A stretch of 64,000 nucleotides of DNA, from positions 248,001 through 312,000 of the forward strand of contig CAJQUN010000521.1 in the NCBI GenBank assembly GCA_907163345.1, given 5' to 3'. Made by a program: the position numbers and the translations under genes. Below the pieces are notes generated by a model, which searched no databases, was not told where the DNA came from, and worked only from the letters and a program-made list of their open reading frames with translations. Of the stretch, positions 35,108-46,699 are shown piece after piece (within the stretch, counting starts at the first letter, position 1; each line of letters starts with the position of its first letter). The stretch is from Haberlea rhodopensis (taxonomy: Eukaryota > Streptophyta > Magnoliopsida > Lamiales > Gesneriaceae).

Positions 35108-36312
35108 TGTAAGGACCCTGAACCTTAACAGTGAATTCAAGATATAAATAGGGCTAATATGCATTAAAGACATCTTAGGGTTCTGGTTTGATGTGAGCTC
35201 AATTAGGTTACAGGCCAAAATAAAACTTCAACATTTAATTAGTTACATTCTCGATCATGAATGTTTAAGTAATAGCATCAGACTACTTCTCGAGTAGAGA
35301 CTATCCAAAATTTCCTGTACTCTATCTTCATTTATGCTTTCAACAGCTCACAGTTCAACCGACCCTCAGCCCCCTTGATTCAAAAGTGTACCTACAGGAA
35401 CAACTCACCATGAGCATATATATATATATATCATCACTTAACACAATTTAACTTAATAAAGTAATTAAGCGTATGAAACGATTAATTGATATGCTCTTCG
35501 ATTACCACATTAGCACATTTCATTGTTGTTCCTGTTTCACAAGCTTATACACAAAATCATTAGTTCACGATATAATGATCGATAACGCGTTTCCAATTAT
35601 AACCACAATAATTCACTTTAACCAGTAGAATTGTGACTGTTCCGGTCCCAATACAACAGCGGAATTTTAGGACCCCTCGCTTCGACATATAGCGGCATCA
35701 TATATGATGGAACAAGATCCACCCCTTTTTAACCCCAAAATATGACACAAGAATGATTAAGAACCAACAAAACTTCATTACATTGATAGCTTACCCCTTA
35801 GGCTTCAAGATTTTTGCAAGGAATCACCAAAAGGACTCTTTCTCAAACTTTTCTCCTTCTCCTCTTGCCAAGAAACGAAAATGGGGTTTTCTTGCAAGAG
35901 ATAAGGTGGAGGGATGGGGTCTTGGGGACAAAGGCTGGTAGAGAAAAAGGTGATGGGATGTAAAGATGTGAGCAAGTGGCTCATGCCATGTTATGGTTTA
36001 AAATGTGCATCAAGACCCAAGCATGATATATAAAATACCCTTACATGATATTTTAAAACCATTTTGCCACAATGGATCAAAGTCCCTATTAAAATCATGC
36101 TTTACCAAATGAACACAACTCATTACATTTAAACCATTAAAACACCCAAACACTCAACATGAATAACATGCACTCCGAAATGCTCTACCGGGTCACTCCT
36201 ATCATGTGACTAAGCATTTTACCAAGATAATTTACGCCAACACAGAATTAATTATCACCAGAAATCAGATAAACATGCCCAAATTGCATATAATTATTTC
36301 GGGGATATCACA
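35108..36312 (-). mobile_element. C2 5' LTR with internal 822-bp deletion
   Basis: 1,205 bp. Compared with the 3' LTR it lacks the equivalent of 28908-29729, which holds most of the short-hairpin module and the whole palindrome cluster. The junction (near 35700) has the 2-base overlap AT. Confidence 0.93.
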
Positions 36313-37589
36313 TATCTACAACATACCCCTAAGCCCCAAACACAACTGTCAATTCTGAGTCATTCCCATGCAGTGGAGAATGATAATCGACGATCAACAA
36401 CACGGCGTGATTCCCAAAATCAACACCACACGTACCAACTTACCGAATCCTTCAAAGATTCCCAAATAGGTATAATACTACCTCCTTCCCCACAAGGGAA
36501 GTGCTATCAAACTCGAGATCCACTAGTCTCGAACCACCGTTCGGAAAAACTGGATACAATAACACCCATTGCATCCCAAGTACACGGATTCCCCAGATCG
36601 AGTCAACGACGACTTGATGACTCTCTTGTTGGTACTCCAACATTATATGCTGTCCCAGACAAGTCTCACCAAGATTAAACATAAACGTATACACGTTTCA
36701 ATGAGGCATGCACAACCTCAACCTCAAATGACGTGGTGACTACTAGAGTCCACCACAATCCACATCGTATCACCTTACGATTTGCCAAACTTGGTTCCAA
36801 CGAGCAGTATCATGGCCCCAACAAGCACACTATATCATTCCCCCAATATCTGGCTAGCAGAGCGCTGTTACATAGGCTCATATCAAGCCCACCAACAAAC
36901 CATATGTTACATCTCGGTATGCCATACCGTACAAACCGTTAGAGTAATGGGTCATCGCCCAGCATATCTCTAAAATACCAAGCACAATGGACAACCCGGT
37001 GTCCTTGCTCACTTATGATGCAATCATAATCCGTTAAGACTTATCCCACACCCTCAGGGTGGGTGTAACCATGTCTACCCTACATCACAACACAAGCGAG
37101 TAGTTTCCTCAATGACTACTCTTACCACCAATCACTTGGCCCTAGCCAAACTAACGAGCATACCCAAGGGTATCATTGCTCGACAAATATTTACCTCTAT
37201 AACATGATGTGGTACATTTACCGGTACAATACATCCAATACTCCACCGAGCAAACCTGCTCGGCAAAAAGGTCTCGTCAACTAGTGACCCAGACTCTACC
37301 ATGTGCTCACCATCGGCACTCAACCATACAACCAAATACATAACATAAATGTATTAACCATCAAAACGACGCTACACGTCTACATAGAACATCCACTATG
37401 TCATTGTCATCCCGTGATGGTACCTGTCAACATATGACTTTGAACTAATATTGTCGACTCGTGACGGTATATGTCGATACACGACGTCTATAGTCTCATC
37501 GTCAAACACATGACGACATAAGTAAATTAACACATGATATCCACAATAGTGCTAAATAAACAGTAATATGCCATACCTCATTGCTAACA

Positions 37590-38225
37590 ATATAGCGGCA
37601 TACCTGTCTCCGTCATCCAACAGTGGTACGCAATCAGCACCCACCGCTCGTAGGTGGCGTAATCCAGCGTCATGTACATAGCAGCATAACCGTCGCTATA
37701 GAATCAGTGGCATAATCCTCGTCATAGAGTCAGCGGCATAACACATCGCTATAGACATCTGGCGGCATGAACCATCGCCATAGATGTAGCGGAATGTACC
37801 ATCGCTATGAACACCCGGCGGCATAAGTCATCGCCAATGGAATAGCGGAACGAACCATCGCTATGAATATATCCGGTGGCAAGAATCATCGCCAATCAAT
37901 ATAGCGGAATGAACCATCGCTATCAATATATCCGGCGGCAATAATCATCGCCAATCAATATAGCGGAATGAACCATCGCTATCAATATATCCGGCGGCAA
38001 GAATCATCGCCAATCAATATAGCGGAATGAACCATCGCTATCAATATATCCGGCGGCAAGAATCATCGCCAATCAATATAGCGGAATGAGACATCGCTAT
38101 CAATACACTTGGCGGCATGAACAATCGCCAACCAACATAGCGGAATGAGACATCGCTATCAATACACTTGGCGGCATGAACCATCGCCAACCAACATAGC
38201 GGAATGAGACATCGCTATCAATATC
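37590..38225. repeat. 59-bp alternating hairpin array in LARD G
   Basis: Units alternate TAGCG-N11-CGCTA with [T/C]GGCG-N11-CGCC[A]. The most regular part is 37840-38220, with a period of 59 bp per pair. Loops are nearly constant (AATGAACCAT, GCATGAACCAT). The left part (37590-37800) is more diverged. Confidence 0.88.
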
Positions 38226-38235
38226 GATAATGTGG

Positions 38236-38860
38236 TTGTTCCGGTCTTGTTATAGCAGCGGAATTTTAGGACCCCTCGCTTCGACATATAGCGGCATCAT
38301 ATGATATCCCTCGCTTCGACAATGACAGCGGCATGTTACCTCGCTTAGACATGACAACGGCAAATATCATATTACCATCGCTTCATTTGACAGCGGCAAA
38401 TACCTCCCTCGCTCGAATATAACAACTACCGGAACTTCCACTAGCTCCATGTACCTGCATCCAGGTTAATACCACAGTTCACAATATAATGATCGATATC
38501 ACGTTCCAGTTATAACCACAATATTCCACATTAATCACTAGAATTGTGACTGTTCCGGTCCCAATACAACAGCGGAATTTTAGGACCCCTCGCTTCGACA
38601 ATGACAACGGCATGTTACCTCGCTTAGACATGACAGCGGCAAGTACCTCCCTCGCTCGGAGATAAAGGCTACCGGAACATTCATCAATTCTACCACAATA
38701 ATCAAGCACAACAGTTGATTCCATTATCACAATATATATCACTATCATTTCACATATACCATCACATGTAAGGGTTCACTACCCACGATATACATAATCA
38801 AAGGTGTAACACGTTTTACCGTCCGAAGCCCGTACGTCTCACCTTTCCTGATTTTCCTAC
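38236..38860 (-). repeat. Two Tekay-LTR-derived segments inside LARD G
   Basis: 38236-38432 and 38475-38840 repeat the 'tgttccggtc', 'acagcggaattttaggacc' and CCTCGCTTCGACA words of the C1/C2 LTR (compare 28850-29160). The second segment ends in the ACGTTTTACCGTCCG word of Tekay LTRs. Each is a partial LTR without termini. Confidence 0.8.
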
Positions 38861-39087
38861 AAAATCAGATCACTTAACACATAATACATGAAGGGCCAGA
38901 CATCACCATTAATGCCATCCCATCTCATGCTACACGCTTCCTGCAATCACAATGATTAGCAACACCACTTTTCATGTCATAAAAGAACATAACAACTAGT
39001 TGTGTCATACAACATTAATGCCATCATGCAAAAATATGTGCTATCAATAACTTCATAGGCCCTTAACAGCCCAAATGAGCAACCACT

Positions 39088-39099
39088 GCTCTGATACCA
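39088..39099 (-). other. Primer-binding site of G
   Basis: TGGTATCAGAGC on the minus strand, 12 bases complementary to the initiator tRNA-Met 3' end, 4 bases from the 5' LTR. Confidence 0.85.
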
Positions 39100-39103
39100 C
39101 TAA

Positions 39104-41552
39104 TGTAAGGACCCCAAGCCCTTAACCCTTGATTAGTGTATTAATCATTATGTGTGGTATATGCTTTCAATATATCCAATCGGGAGACACAGATGATACT
39201 TTACCATTGAATGGCAATTACAAAATTTCTTTAATATTCAACATTAAGATCATCTCTACCCACAATTAGACTCATAGATTCCGCCCATTTCCATCCCCAT
39301 TACACCACTTTTCACATGGTAGACTTTTATAAAAATTTGCGCAGAGTCTCCCCATAAATAGAGCCATCCCGAAATAAAAGCGCATCACAATATATAGTTC
39401 TGGCCAGGGAAAACACATACTCAACAGAATACAACAACGCTAAGTAAATTCCCAGCCAGGGAAGACACCACACATAAGACAACATAAATGGGTTTCAACA
39501 CCCACATAATACACCCATGACTCTCATATCATTAGCAATTCTACTCTTAATTGCATGCAACATAGAATGAAAGAGAGGAAGGCTCATGCCTTTATATACA
39601 ACCCATATACAAGCATAACCGTGCTCACATGCGAGCATCATAAATATGTATATAACCTTCGGGTGTATATAAGTACTCTATACGATACCGTGCTCCATCA
39701 AGCCCTGGTACCACGATCCTGGGAGTACATCCAATCAACAGCTCGAGCTAAGCTCCACAGCCATCGATGTACCTGTTCACCTGCCCCAACAGAGACAGCC
39801 CCCAACGGGGTGAGCATACCAATACACAAAATCCCATAATCACAATAATGAAATTCATAATTTACAACAAAAGTAAATACTAATGAATTTTAAATGATAC
39901 TCCCTGGATGGCAACGTCCTCATCTGGGATTCCGTGTACTGTCCCTGTTCTCACAATCATCAAACTCATCAAATCTCAAAAATAGTAAATCAACACATTG
40001 ATTTAACTCATAGCATGCCTGATTCTCAAGTATCAATTATTAATGATTCCAAATTCATTATACATACAAATATAGATATCTCGATACCAATCACAGATAG
40101 CTCAAATGCCTAGCATTTATTTTACCAATTCTCCATTATACTTAGACATCTCACATGTCTTATAATGAATACATGATTCCACGATCATTCTCAGGCATCT
40201 CCAATGCCCTACAATAGTCATATAAACCCAGTACCCCATATCTCTTATAAGGTCATACTACTCTAGTATCACGCACGCTTGTGGCGGCGATGTCAAGGTT
40301 AGGTCGCTTCATAGCTTCTCAACACATACATATAACCTTATGCACAATTATTCAATGAAATCAAAATACATTATGCATTTCACAATGCTCTAATATATAG
40401 TAATGCTCGTACGTCGCACGTACCTAAAATTTCCGAAGTCCAAGCCAAACCTTGCTCGAGTTCCACGCCCCGAGGAACGATGTGCTAACACGATAAATAA
40501 TTCACAATTATTTACGAACATGCAACCCATGCTCAAGCACACTCATAACCCTCAAAATATTGTCAACACACGACAATTAACCATTATCGAAAATTGCTCA
40601 AGAACTCCCCACAAATTTTCGAACCTTCACAACACAAATCGAACCCAAACTAAGCACCATAATACATCTAAAACATGAATTAATCGATCAATAGCAAGAA
40701 TCATCACCCCTTGCCAAAAACCCCCAAAATTCGAACATAAACCCCTCAAACATACTGGAAAAATTCGAACCATAAGCCACAAATTTTCGAACCAAATCCT
40801 CACGCCCAACAGCAAGAAATTCGAACCATTAAGCAACAATTTTTTTGAACTACAAATTAAGAAATTTTCGACTCAAATCAAAGCACAAAACGCCCCAAAA
40901 ACACCTGAATAAAAGCCCCAAAATCGTACCAAAAATCGAGCCCCAAATCGGACAAATTCCAGTTTCGAACCCTAGCGCTTTCTGCAGAAATCCAAACTCA
41001 AATCGCGACCAAACTTCGAATTGATGGTATGGAGAGGTGCGCCTGGAAGAGACGAAGCTACCGGTGGGTCAGACGCGCCGAACGGCGGCCGGACGGCGGC
41101 GGGCGCACGCCTGGAAGCGGCGGGGGTCAAAGGGGATCGGGAATGGCGCGCGCGAGGAGAGAGAGGGAAGGTGGGGAAAATGGTTCCAATAATTAAATCT
41201 CGGGTTCAACTGGTATTTATAGCAAAAATACCCCGAAATACTAATAGCCCCACAAATACATCATGATTCATTAAAAATCATCTGTTTTAAAAAATTCTCT
41301 CCCTAACTCAAAAACCCCCTACCGGTGCCCACACAAAGCACCCGAGATTCCGAGACACTTCAACAACCCAACTCTTAAGTTTTACACCGGAATGAGAACA
41401 CAATCTCAACCTCGGGATCCAACGATCCCAACTACCCAAATAAACGAGCCCAGAAGGCCCAACACCGTGATTAAACTCCAAGTCGCCACGTAAAACAACT
41501 TTAGGGGTTATTAACACTCCGGGATTAACATCCATAATCTCTGGTCATCACA
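39104..41552 (-). mobile_element. G 5' LTR
   Basis: 2,449 bp partner of 24648-27125. Relative to it, it lacks a short piece near 40088 (an 'atctaatactgatttttcgactttgct' type stretch) and differs at scattered sites. Followed on the right by the duplicated GTTTT. Confidence 0.92.
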
Positions 41553-43541
41553 GTTTTGGTGGGTTTTGAATTTGGGGATTTTTGGGTTAAAATCTAATAT
41601 GTTGATTTCAGTGTTTTTATGGAGTTTAATTGTTGTTTTTGAGGTGTTGAGGTGTATGGGGTGTTGGTTTGGAGTTTGGGTGTGAAAAACACCATTAAAG
41701 CTCGAGTTTTTGGAAAATCGCAGTCCGCGATCGATCTTGGCGAGGCGCCGATCGATCGCGACATGCTACTGGATTTGGGAAGGTGATGAACAGTCTCGCC
41801 GATCGATCGCGAAAAGTAGGCGATCGATCGCGAGGCTTGGCGATCGATCGCGAGGGTCTTGGCGATCGATCGCGAGGCTTGGCGATCGATCGCGGATGGC
41901 AGTGCAGCGGGCAGGGTACTCGCGCGATCGATCGCGCCTGATGGGCGATCGATCGCGGCACTGTTTGGATGTTTTTTTTTTTTGTGGAATTTTGGAAAAA
42001 TGTCGGGACTTTGGAATCGAGGTTTTAAGGGGTCATTTCCGGGGCAATGTCTACATTCCAATGGGAATGCTATGCTTTTAAAATGGATTGGTTGAGGCCA
42101 AAGTTTAATTAAACGGAATTTTTGGTTGGGTTTTTGCCTATCTATTAAACATATAAAATGGAATATTTTGGGTATTATGCATGCTTAGCCGGGGGGCTTT
42201 TATTTTTGGTAATCGTCATGGATTGACGATATGATTGGGAGTCTTGAACGTGCTTGGACACGTGGTTGCATGCTTATACTTGATTGTGAGTTGTTTATGT
42301 GTTTTAGCACATATTTCTCGAGGTATGGAACTCAAGCAAAGTTTGGACTCGAGCTACGGAATTCTAAGGTACGTATGACGTACGAGCATAGCCTTTTATA
42401 TAATTGCAATTGTTCAGTGCTTGGTACACTGTATTGCAATGAATGTGTGTGGAAATGAATGACACATGGTATTAGCAATAAACGGAGATTGAAATGCATG
42501 GTTTATGGTACTTGCTTCACATGTCTATATATGCATTGAGAATTGCATGGTGCCGCTTTTGAGCGAGCAATGATTGGGATGTCGTCGCCTGTTAGCGAAC
42601 ATCGATTATGACGCCGCTGCCATCGAGCATGCGTGGAAATGGAATGCCGCTATTGTAGAGCGAGCAATGAAATAGAGCTGTGAAACCATAAGTGAGAAAC
42701 ATGGATTGTCTATAATAATTGTTTAATGATTTGATGTTATTGATTATGATATTGGTATATGGCTCATGGAATTGTTAATCAATGTAATGATTAACTGGCA
42801 TTTGGGAATTTAATGGTTTCAGTGTTTTGAGAACAGGGACAATACAGGAAACCCCGGATGAGGATGATACCATCCAGGGAGTATATTTTGTATTTCCTAG
42901 CATTTACATTTATGTAAATTATGAATTGTATTGTTGTGATTATTGGATTTGGGATATTGGTATGCTCACCCCATGTGGGGGGTTGTCTCTGTTGGGGCAG
43001 GTTGTACAGGTGTAGCAGCAGCTTTGGAGTTGAGCTCGGGCTGTTGATTGAAGTACTTCCAGGATGGAGGTACCAGATCTGGAAGGATAGGCGCTCAGAT
43101 CCAGGGTCGAGATCGAGTTGCGCTTGAGAGGTGCTTCCAGGATCGAAACACCAGTAATGGTATTCCGTAGAGTGTTTTATACATTAGATACACGCTTATT
43201 CATTGGGTGCTCTTATGTGAGTACATATTACGTGTATATGGAATGTATAAACGGGCTACGGCTCTTCTCTGTTCATTTATGGTTTGGACGCAATTAGATA
43301 TAGAATTGCTAAATGAACTAAGAGTATGTTAGTGTATTATGAGGGTGCATATGAGGGTGCATGTTATATGAACAATCTTGGTTGGGGAATTTGAATATTA
43401 TGTGGTTTAAATGCAAGGAATTTTCTGGATAGCATATGGTGTTGCACTTGCATATGGTTTTTCCCCTGATAGTATGATTATATGCACTAATGATATGGCT
43501 TAATACACTAATAACGGGTTAAGGGCACGGGGGTCCTTACA
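41553..43541 (+). mobile_element. G1 5' LTR, second part
   Basis: Continues the LTR interrupted at 24647 and ends GGGGTCCTTACA at 43541, four bases before the primer-binding site. It contains the palindrome cluster 41728-41955, and a run at 42550-42670 of GCCGCT...GAGCGAG words corresponding to the short-hairpin module. Confidence 0.9.
41728..41955. repeat. Paired palindrome cluster in G1 LTR
   Basis: Starts at 41728/41749, then a chain 41800, 41821, 41841, 41863, 41883, then 41925/41946. Distances are 21; 21, 20, 22, 20; 21. Flanks are G...CG. Overlapping open frames rich in RSIDR and DRSR arise because CGATCGATCG has no stop codon in any frame. Confidence 0.92.
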
Positions 43542-43545
43542 TTAG

Positions 43546-43557
43546 TGGTATCAGAGC
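43546..43557 (+). other. Primer-binding site of G1
   Basis: TGGTATCAGAGC, followed by AGTGGTT, the same 19 bases as in C3 (50858-50876). Confidence 0.88.
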
Positions 43558-43564
43558 AGTGGTT

Positions 43565-46500
43565 AGCTCTTTGGGGCTGTTGAAGGCCTGGAACATGCTG
43601 ATAGGGATGAGTAGCACATATTTATGCATGATAGTAGTTAGTGTTGTGTGACACAACTATTTTTGCTTATGTGCATTTGTGATATGTGATCATAGTGAAA
43701 CGATTATATGTCATGACATCTATAGAATCATAATATAACCTGTTGATTATGATTGTGAGTTGTGACACAGGGACAACCAAATGGAGCATTTTGAAATGCA
43801 TTGGGATATTGGAAGTACTTTGTACTCATAGTTATGCATTTACTCATTGTAATCATATTGTGGGGAATATGGATTATCGTATGCTCATGGTTTGGGATTG
43901 TTCCTGTAGGGACACTATGACGCGAGAGGCTAAGGCCATGGTTGAAAGACACGAAACGGTAACCTGCGTTTTATATACATCATGGAATTATGCATTATGG
44001 TTGCATATGTACATGTAGTGATGATTTTAATGCTTTGCCGCCAAATGTTGAAGCGAGGGGTGGGAGTGCCGCATGTCGCATTTGAGCGAGGTGCATTAAA
44101 ATACACTCATGATGATTTATGTTGGAATATGGATTATGCTTTGTGATGCAGGTATGGATGAAATACTTGGTGAATATCCCATGAGTCATTGTTATGGATG
44201 AGTGATGATTTTAAATGCTTGCCGCTATTTATTGTTTTGTGCCGCTAAAATGTGAAGCGAGGGGTGGGAGCGCCACATGTCACATTGAAGCGTGTTTATC
44301 ATATGAGGCGAGGAAAGAATATTGCCGCTAAAATGTGAAGCGAGGGGTGGGAGCGCCGCATGTCCATTTAAGCGAGGTTATTCTATGCCGCCTATATGTG
44401 AAGCGTGGGGTGGGAGTACCGCATGTTTTATTTGAGCGAGGGGCATTAAAATACACTACCGTGACAATGACTAGGGATCGGCTATTCCTTGGCGATGGTT
44501 CATGCCGCCAGGTATATTGATAGCGATGGTTCATTCCGCTATATTGATTGGCGATGGTTCATGCCGCCAGGTATATTGATAGCGACGGTTCATTTCGCTA
44601 TATTGATTGGCGATGGTTCATGCCGCCAGGTATATTGATAGCGACGGTTCATCCGCTATATTGATTGGCGATGGTTCTTGCCGCCGGATATATTGATATC
44701 GATGTCTCATTCCGCTATTCTATTGGCGATGGTTCATGCCGCCGGGTGTTCTATTGACGATGATTCGTACCACCGGATATTACATTACGACGGGTCATTC
44801 CGCTACACCTATGGCGATGGTTCATACTGCCGGATATCTATAGCGATGTCTTATGCCGCTGACTCTATGACGAGAGATCATGCTGCTGATTCTATAGCGA
44901 TGGGTTATACAGCTATGTGCGTAGCGCTGGATTATGTCGCCTACGAGCGATGGATGCTACTTGTGTACCGCTGGTGGACGATGGATACAGGTATTCCGCT
45001 ATCTTGATAGCGATGAGGTATGGTGTATTACTTTTGTTAGCATCATTGTGGATACTACATGTTGTTATATACGTCATGTGTTTGACGATGAGATTATGGA
45101 TGTCGTGTATTGACATGTACCGTCATATGTTTGACGATGTTAATTGGATGTCATATGTTGACATATGCCGGCCCGTGATGACGATGACATAGTTGATGTT
45201 CTATGTAGACGTGTCGCGTTGTTTTGATGATAAATACATTTAAGTTATGTATTGAGTTGTATGGTTTGAGTGCCCTTGGTGAGCACATGGTAGTGTCTGA
45301 GTCACTAGTTGACGAGACCATTATGCCGAGCAGGTTGCTCGAAGAATTATTGGGTGCACCGTACAGGGATTGTACCGCAGCACATAGTTGGAGTATATAT
45401 TGTTCGAGTAATGATACTCTTGGGTATACTCGCTGGTTTGGCTTAGGCCAAGTATTTGGTGGTAAGAGTGGTCATTGAGGAAACTACTCGCTTGTTGTTG
45501 TGATCTGCGGTAGGCGTGGTCACACCCACCCTGAGGGTGTGGGATAAGTCCTAATGGATTACTATTGCTTCGTGGTTGAGCAAGGACACCGGGATGTCCA
45601 TTATGCTTGGTGTTTTAGAGATATGTGGGTGATGACCCACAACTCGAATGGTTTGTATGGTATGGTATACCGAGTGGAACGTATGAGACGTTGGTAGGCT
45701 TGATATGAGCCTTTGGGGGCAGCGCTTGTTAGCCAGATATCGTGGCAATGTTATAGCGTGCTTTTGATTGCTATTATACTGCTCGTTGGATTCGAGTTCA
45801 GCGAATCGTATGATGATATGATGAGGACTTTTGGTAGACTCTTGTAGTCTCTTTGTGGCATGATAGTTGAGGCAGGGAATACCTCGAGGAGACGTTTATA
45901 CGTCAAATGTTTTATGAGGCTTGTTTTGGGACAACTCAATTTTGTTGGAAATACCAACGTGAGCGTCGACAAGTCCTTGTTAGCTCTGGTTGAGCATCTT
46001 TGCATATGGTATGCGACGGAAGTCACAATTTGATTGTGTGGTATAGTTAGTGGAGTGACACTACTATATTGACTTTATCTCTTGGAGAGATTTGGGTTGT
46101 ACTGTCTTGGAGGCAGCTAGTTTTGGTTGAGGGTTGATCGTGAATCAACCAGGGTAAGCCCTGCTAGTGTTGGACTAGGTAATGGCTTCGTACTTCTAGT
46201 GAGACGTTCGAGGAGACGTCTCTGGGATGATGCTCGAGTGTGGAGTACTATGGCAATAGTACAGGGCATCGTTGTTTGAGTATACATGGTGTATACGAGT
46301 TTCGATTTGATGATAGTGGCTTCGATGCACTATTCTGAATCAATTGCATATTTTGGTTCTGAGATATATATTGGTAGGTATATATCCAGTTTTTCCGGAC
46401 GGTGGTTCGAGGTTGGAGGGTCATGGATTCATGACACTATCCTTTTGGGAAAGGCGGTATTGATATACCCGTCGGTTGAATCTTTTGGGAGATTCGTTAC

Positions 46501-46699
46501 TTTGGTTATGTGGTGTTGATTTTGGAATCACACCCTTTGGCTTTGGTCTGTTGACCACTTTTCTCCGTGGAGTGAGAATAATCGAGGCTTGGCAGTAGGT
46601 TTTGGGACTTTGGGTATGTTTGGAGATACCCGAGCCGATTGCTTTGAGTGTGCCTGTTGTGGGTGCTTAGACATGTATACCCGTGTATGTATACGAATG
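43565..46699 (+). other. G1 internal region, non-coding
   Basis: 43690-43940 resembles the 3' part of Tekay LTRs (compare 50395-50600). 44015-44460 resembles the short-hairpin part (compare 50085-50310). 44478-45010 is the 59-bp hairpin array and 45076-45175 a second hairpin type. 45200-46699 has no recognised homology except the matching part of G. Frames up to 109 codons occur in the array but consist of its repeats. I call no gene. Confidence 0.75.
44478..45010. repeat. 59-bp alternating hairpin array in LARD G1
   Basis: Reverse-strand counterpart of 37590-38225. TGGCG-ATGGTTCATGC-CGCCA alternates with TAGCG-ATGGTTCATTC-CGCTA. The first three periods (44490-44670) are almost regular at 59 bp, later ones diverge but keep paired stem ends. 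Confidence 0.9.

Larger units (their letters stand above)
28314..36312 (-). mobile_element. C2: Tekay-type autonomous-class element, inactivated
   Basis: Complete minus-strand insertion in G: 3' LTR 28314-30337, 5' LTR 35108-36312 and TATCT target duplication (28309-28313, 36313-36317). The primer-binding site is 35091-35102 (one mismatch) and the polypurine tract 30338-30350. Gag-pol runs 34909 to 30407 with three frameshifts. The 5' LTR lacks an 822-bp piece present in the 3' LTR. Outside that piece the LTRs differ at roughly half a percent of sites by eye. Confidence 0.95.
36318..39080 (-). other. G internal region, primer-binding-site side
   Basis: Non-coding. It corresponds in reverse to 43560-46699 of G1. 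From left to right it holds unassigned sequence (36318-37380), small [C/T]GTCA hairpins (37395-37520), the 59-bp hairpin array (37590-38225), two Tekay-LTR-like segments (38236-38860) and a leader. Short frames are not conserved with G1, so I call no gene. Confidence 0.75.
24648..41552 (-). mobile_element. G: LARD-type non-autonomous element with nested C2
   Basis: Complete minus-strand insertion: 3' LTR 24648-27125 (2,478 bp), 5' LTR 39104-41552 (2,449 bp), GTTTT target duplication on both sides, primer-binding site 39088-39099, and polypurine tract 27126-27140. The internal region (27126-28313 plus 36318-39103, about 4 kb) has no recognisable gene. By eye the LTRs differ at about 1.5% of sites plus a few indels. 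C2 splits the internal region. Confidence 0.92.

Noticed and set aside
36373..36694. Host-gene exon in the LARD interior
   Set aside because: The overlapping frames on both strands have no recognisable domain and are not conserved in G1.
37590..38225. CRISPR-like array of repeats and spacers
   Set aside because: The window is plant retrotransposon DNA. The 'spacers' are alternating conserved units rather than unique sequences, and no cas-like gene is present.
41594..42081. Open frames across the CGATCG clusters giving Arg/Ser/Asp-rich proteins (RSIDR, DRSR repeats), also at 6084-6526, 14104-14458, 19121-19424, 29368-29640, 49525-49881 and 56359-56717
   Set aside because: CGATCGATCG contains no stop codon in any of six frames, so open frames arise on both strands. 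No frame is preferred between copies, and overlapping frames exist on both strands.
44678..45007. 109-codon plus-strand frame in G1
   Set aside because: It reads through the 59-bp hairpin array and is not kept in the G copy.
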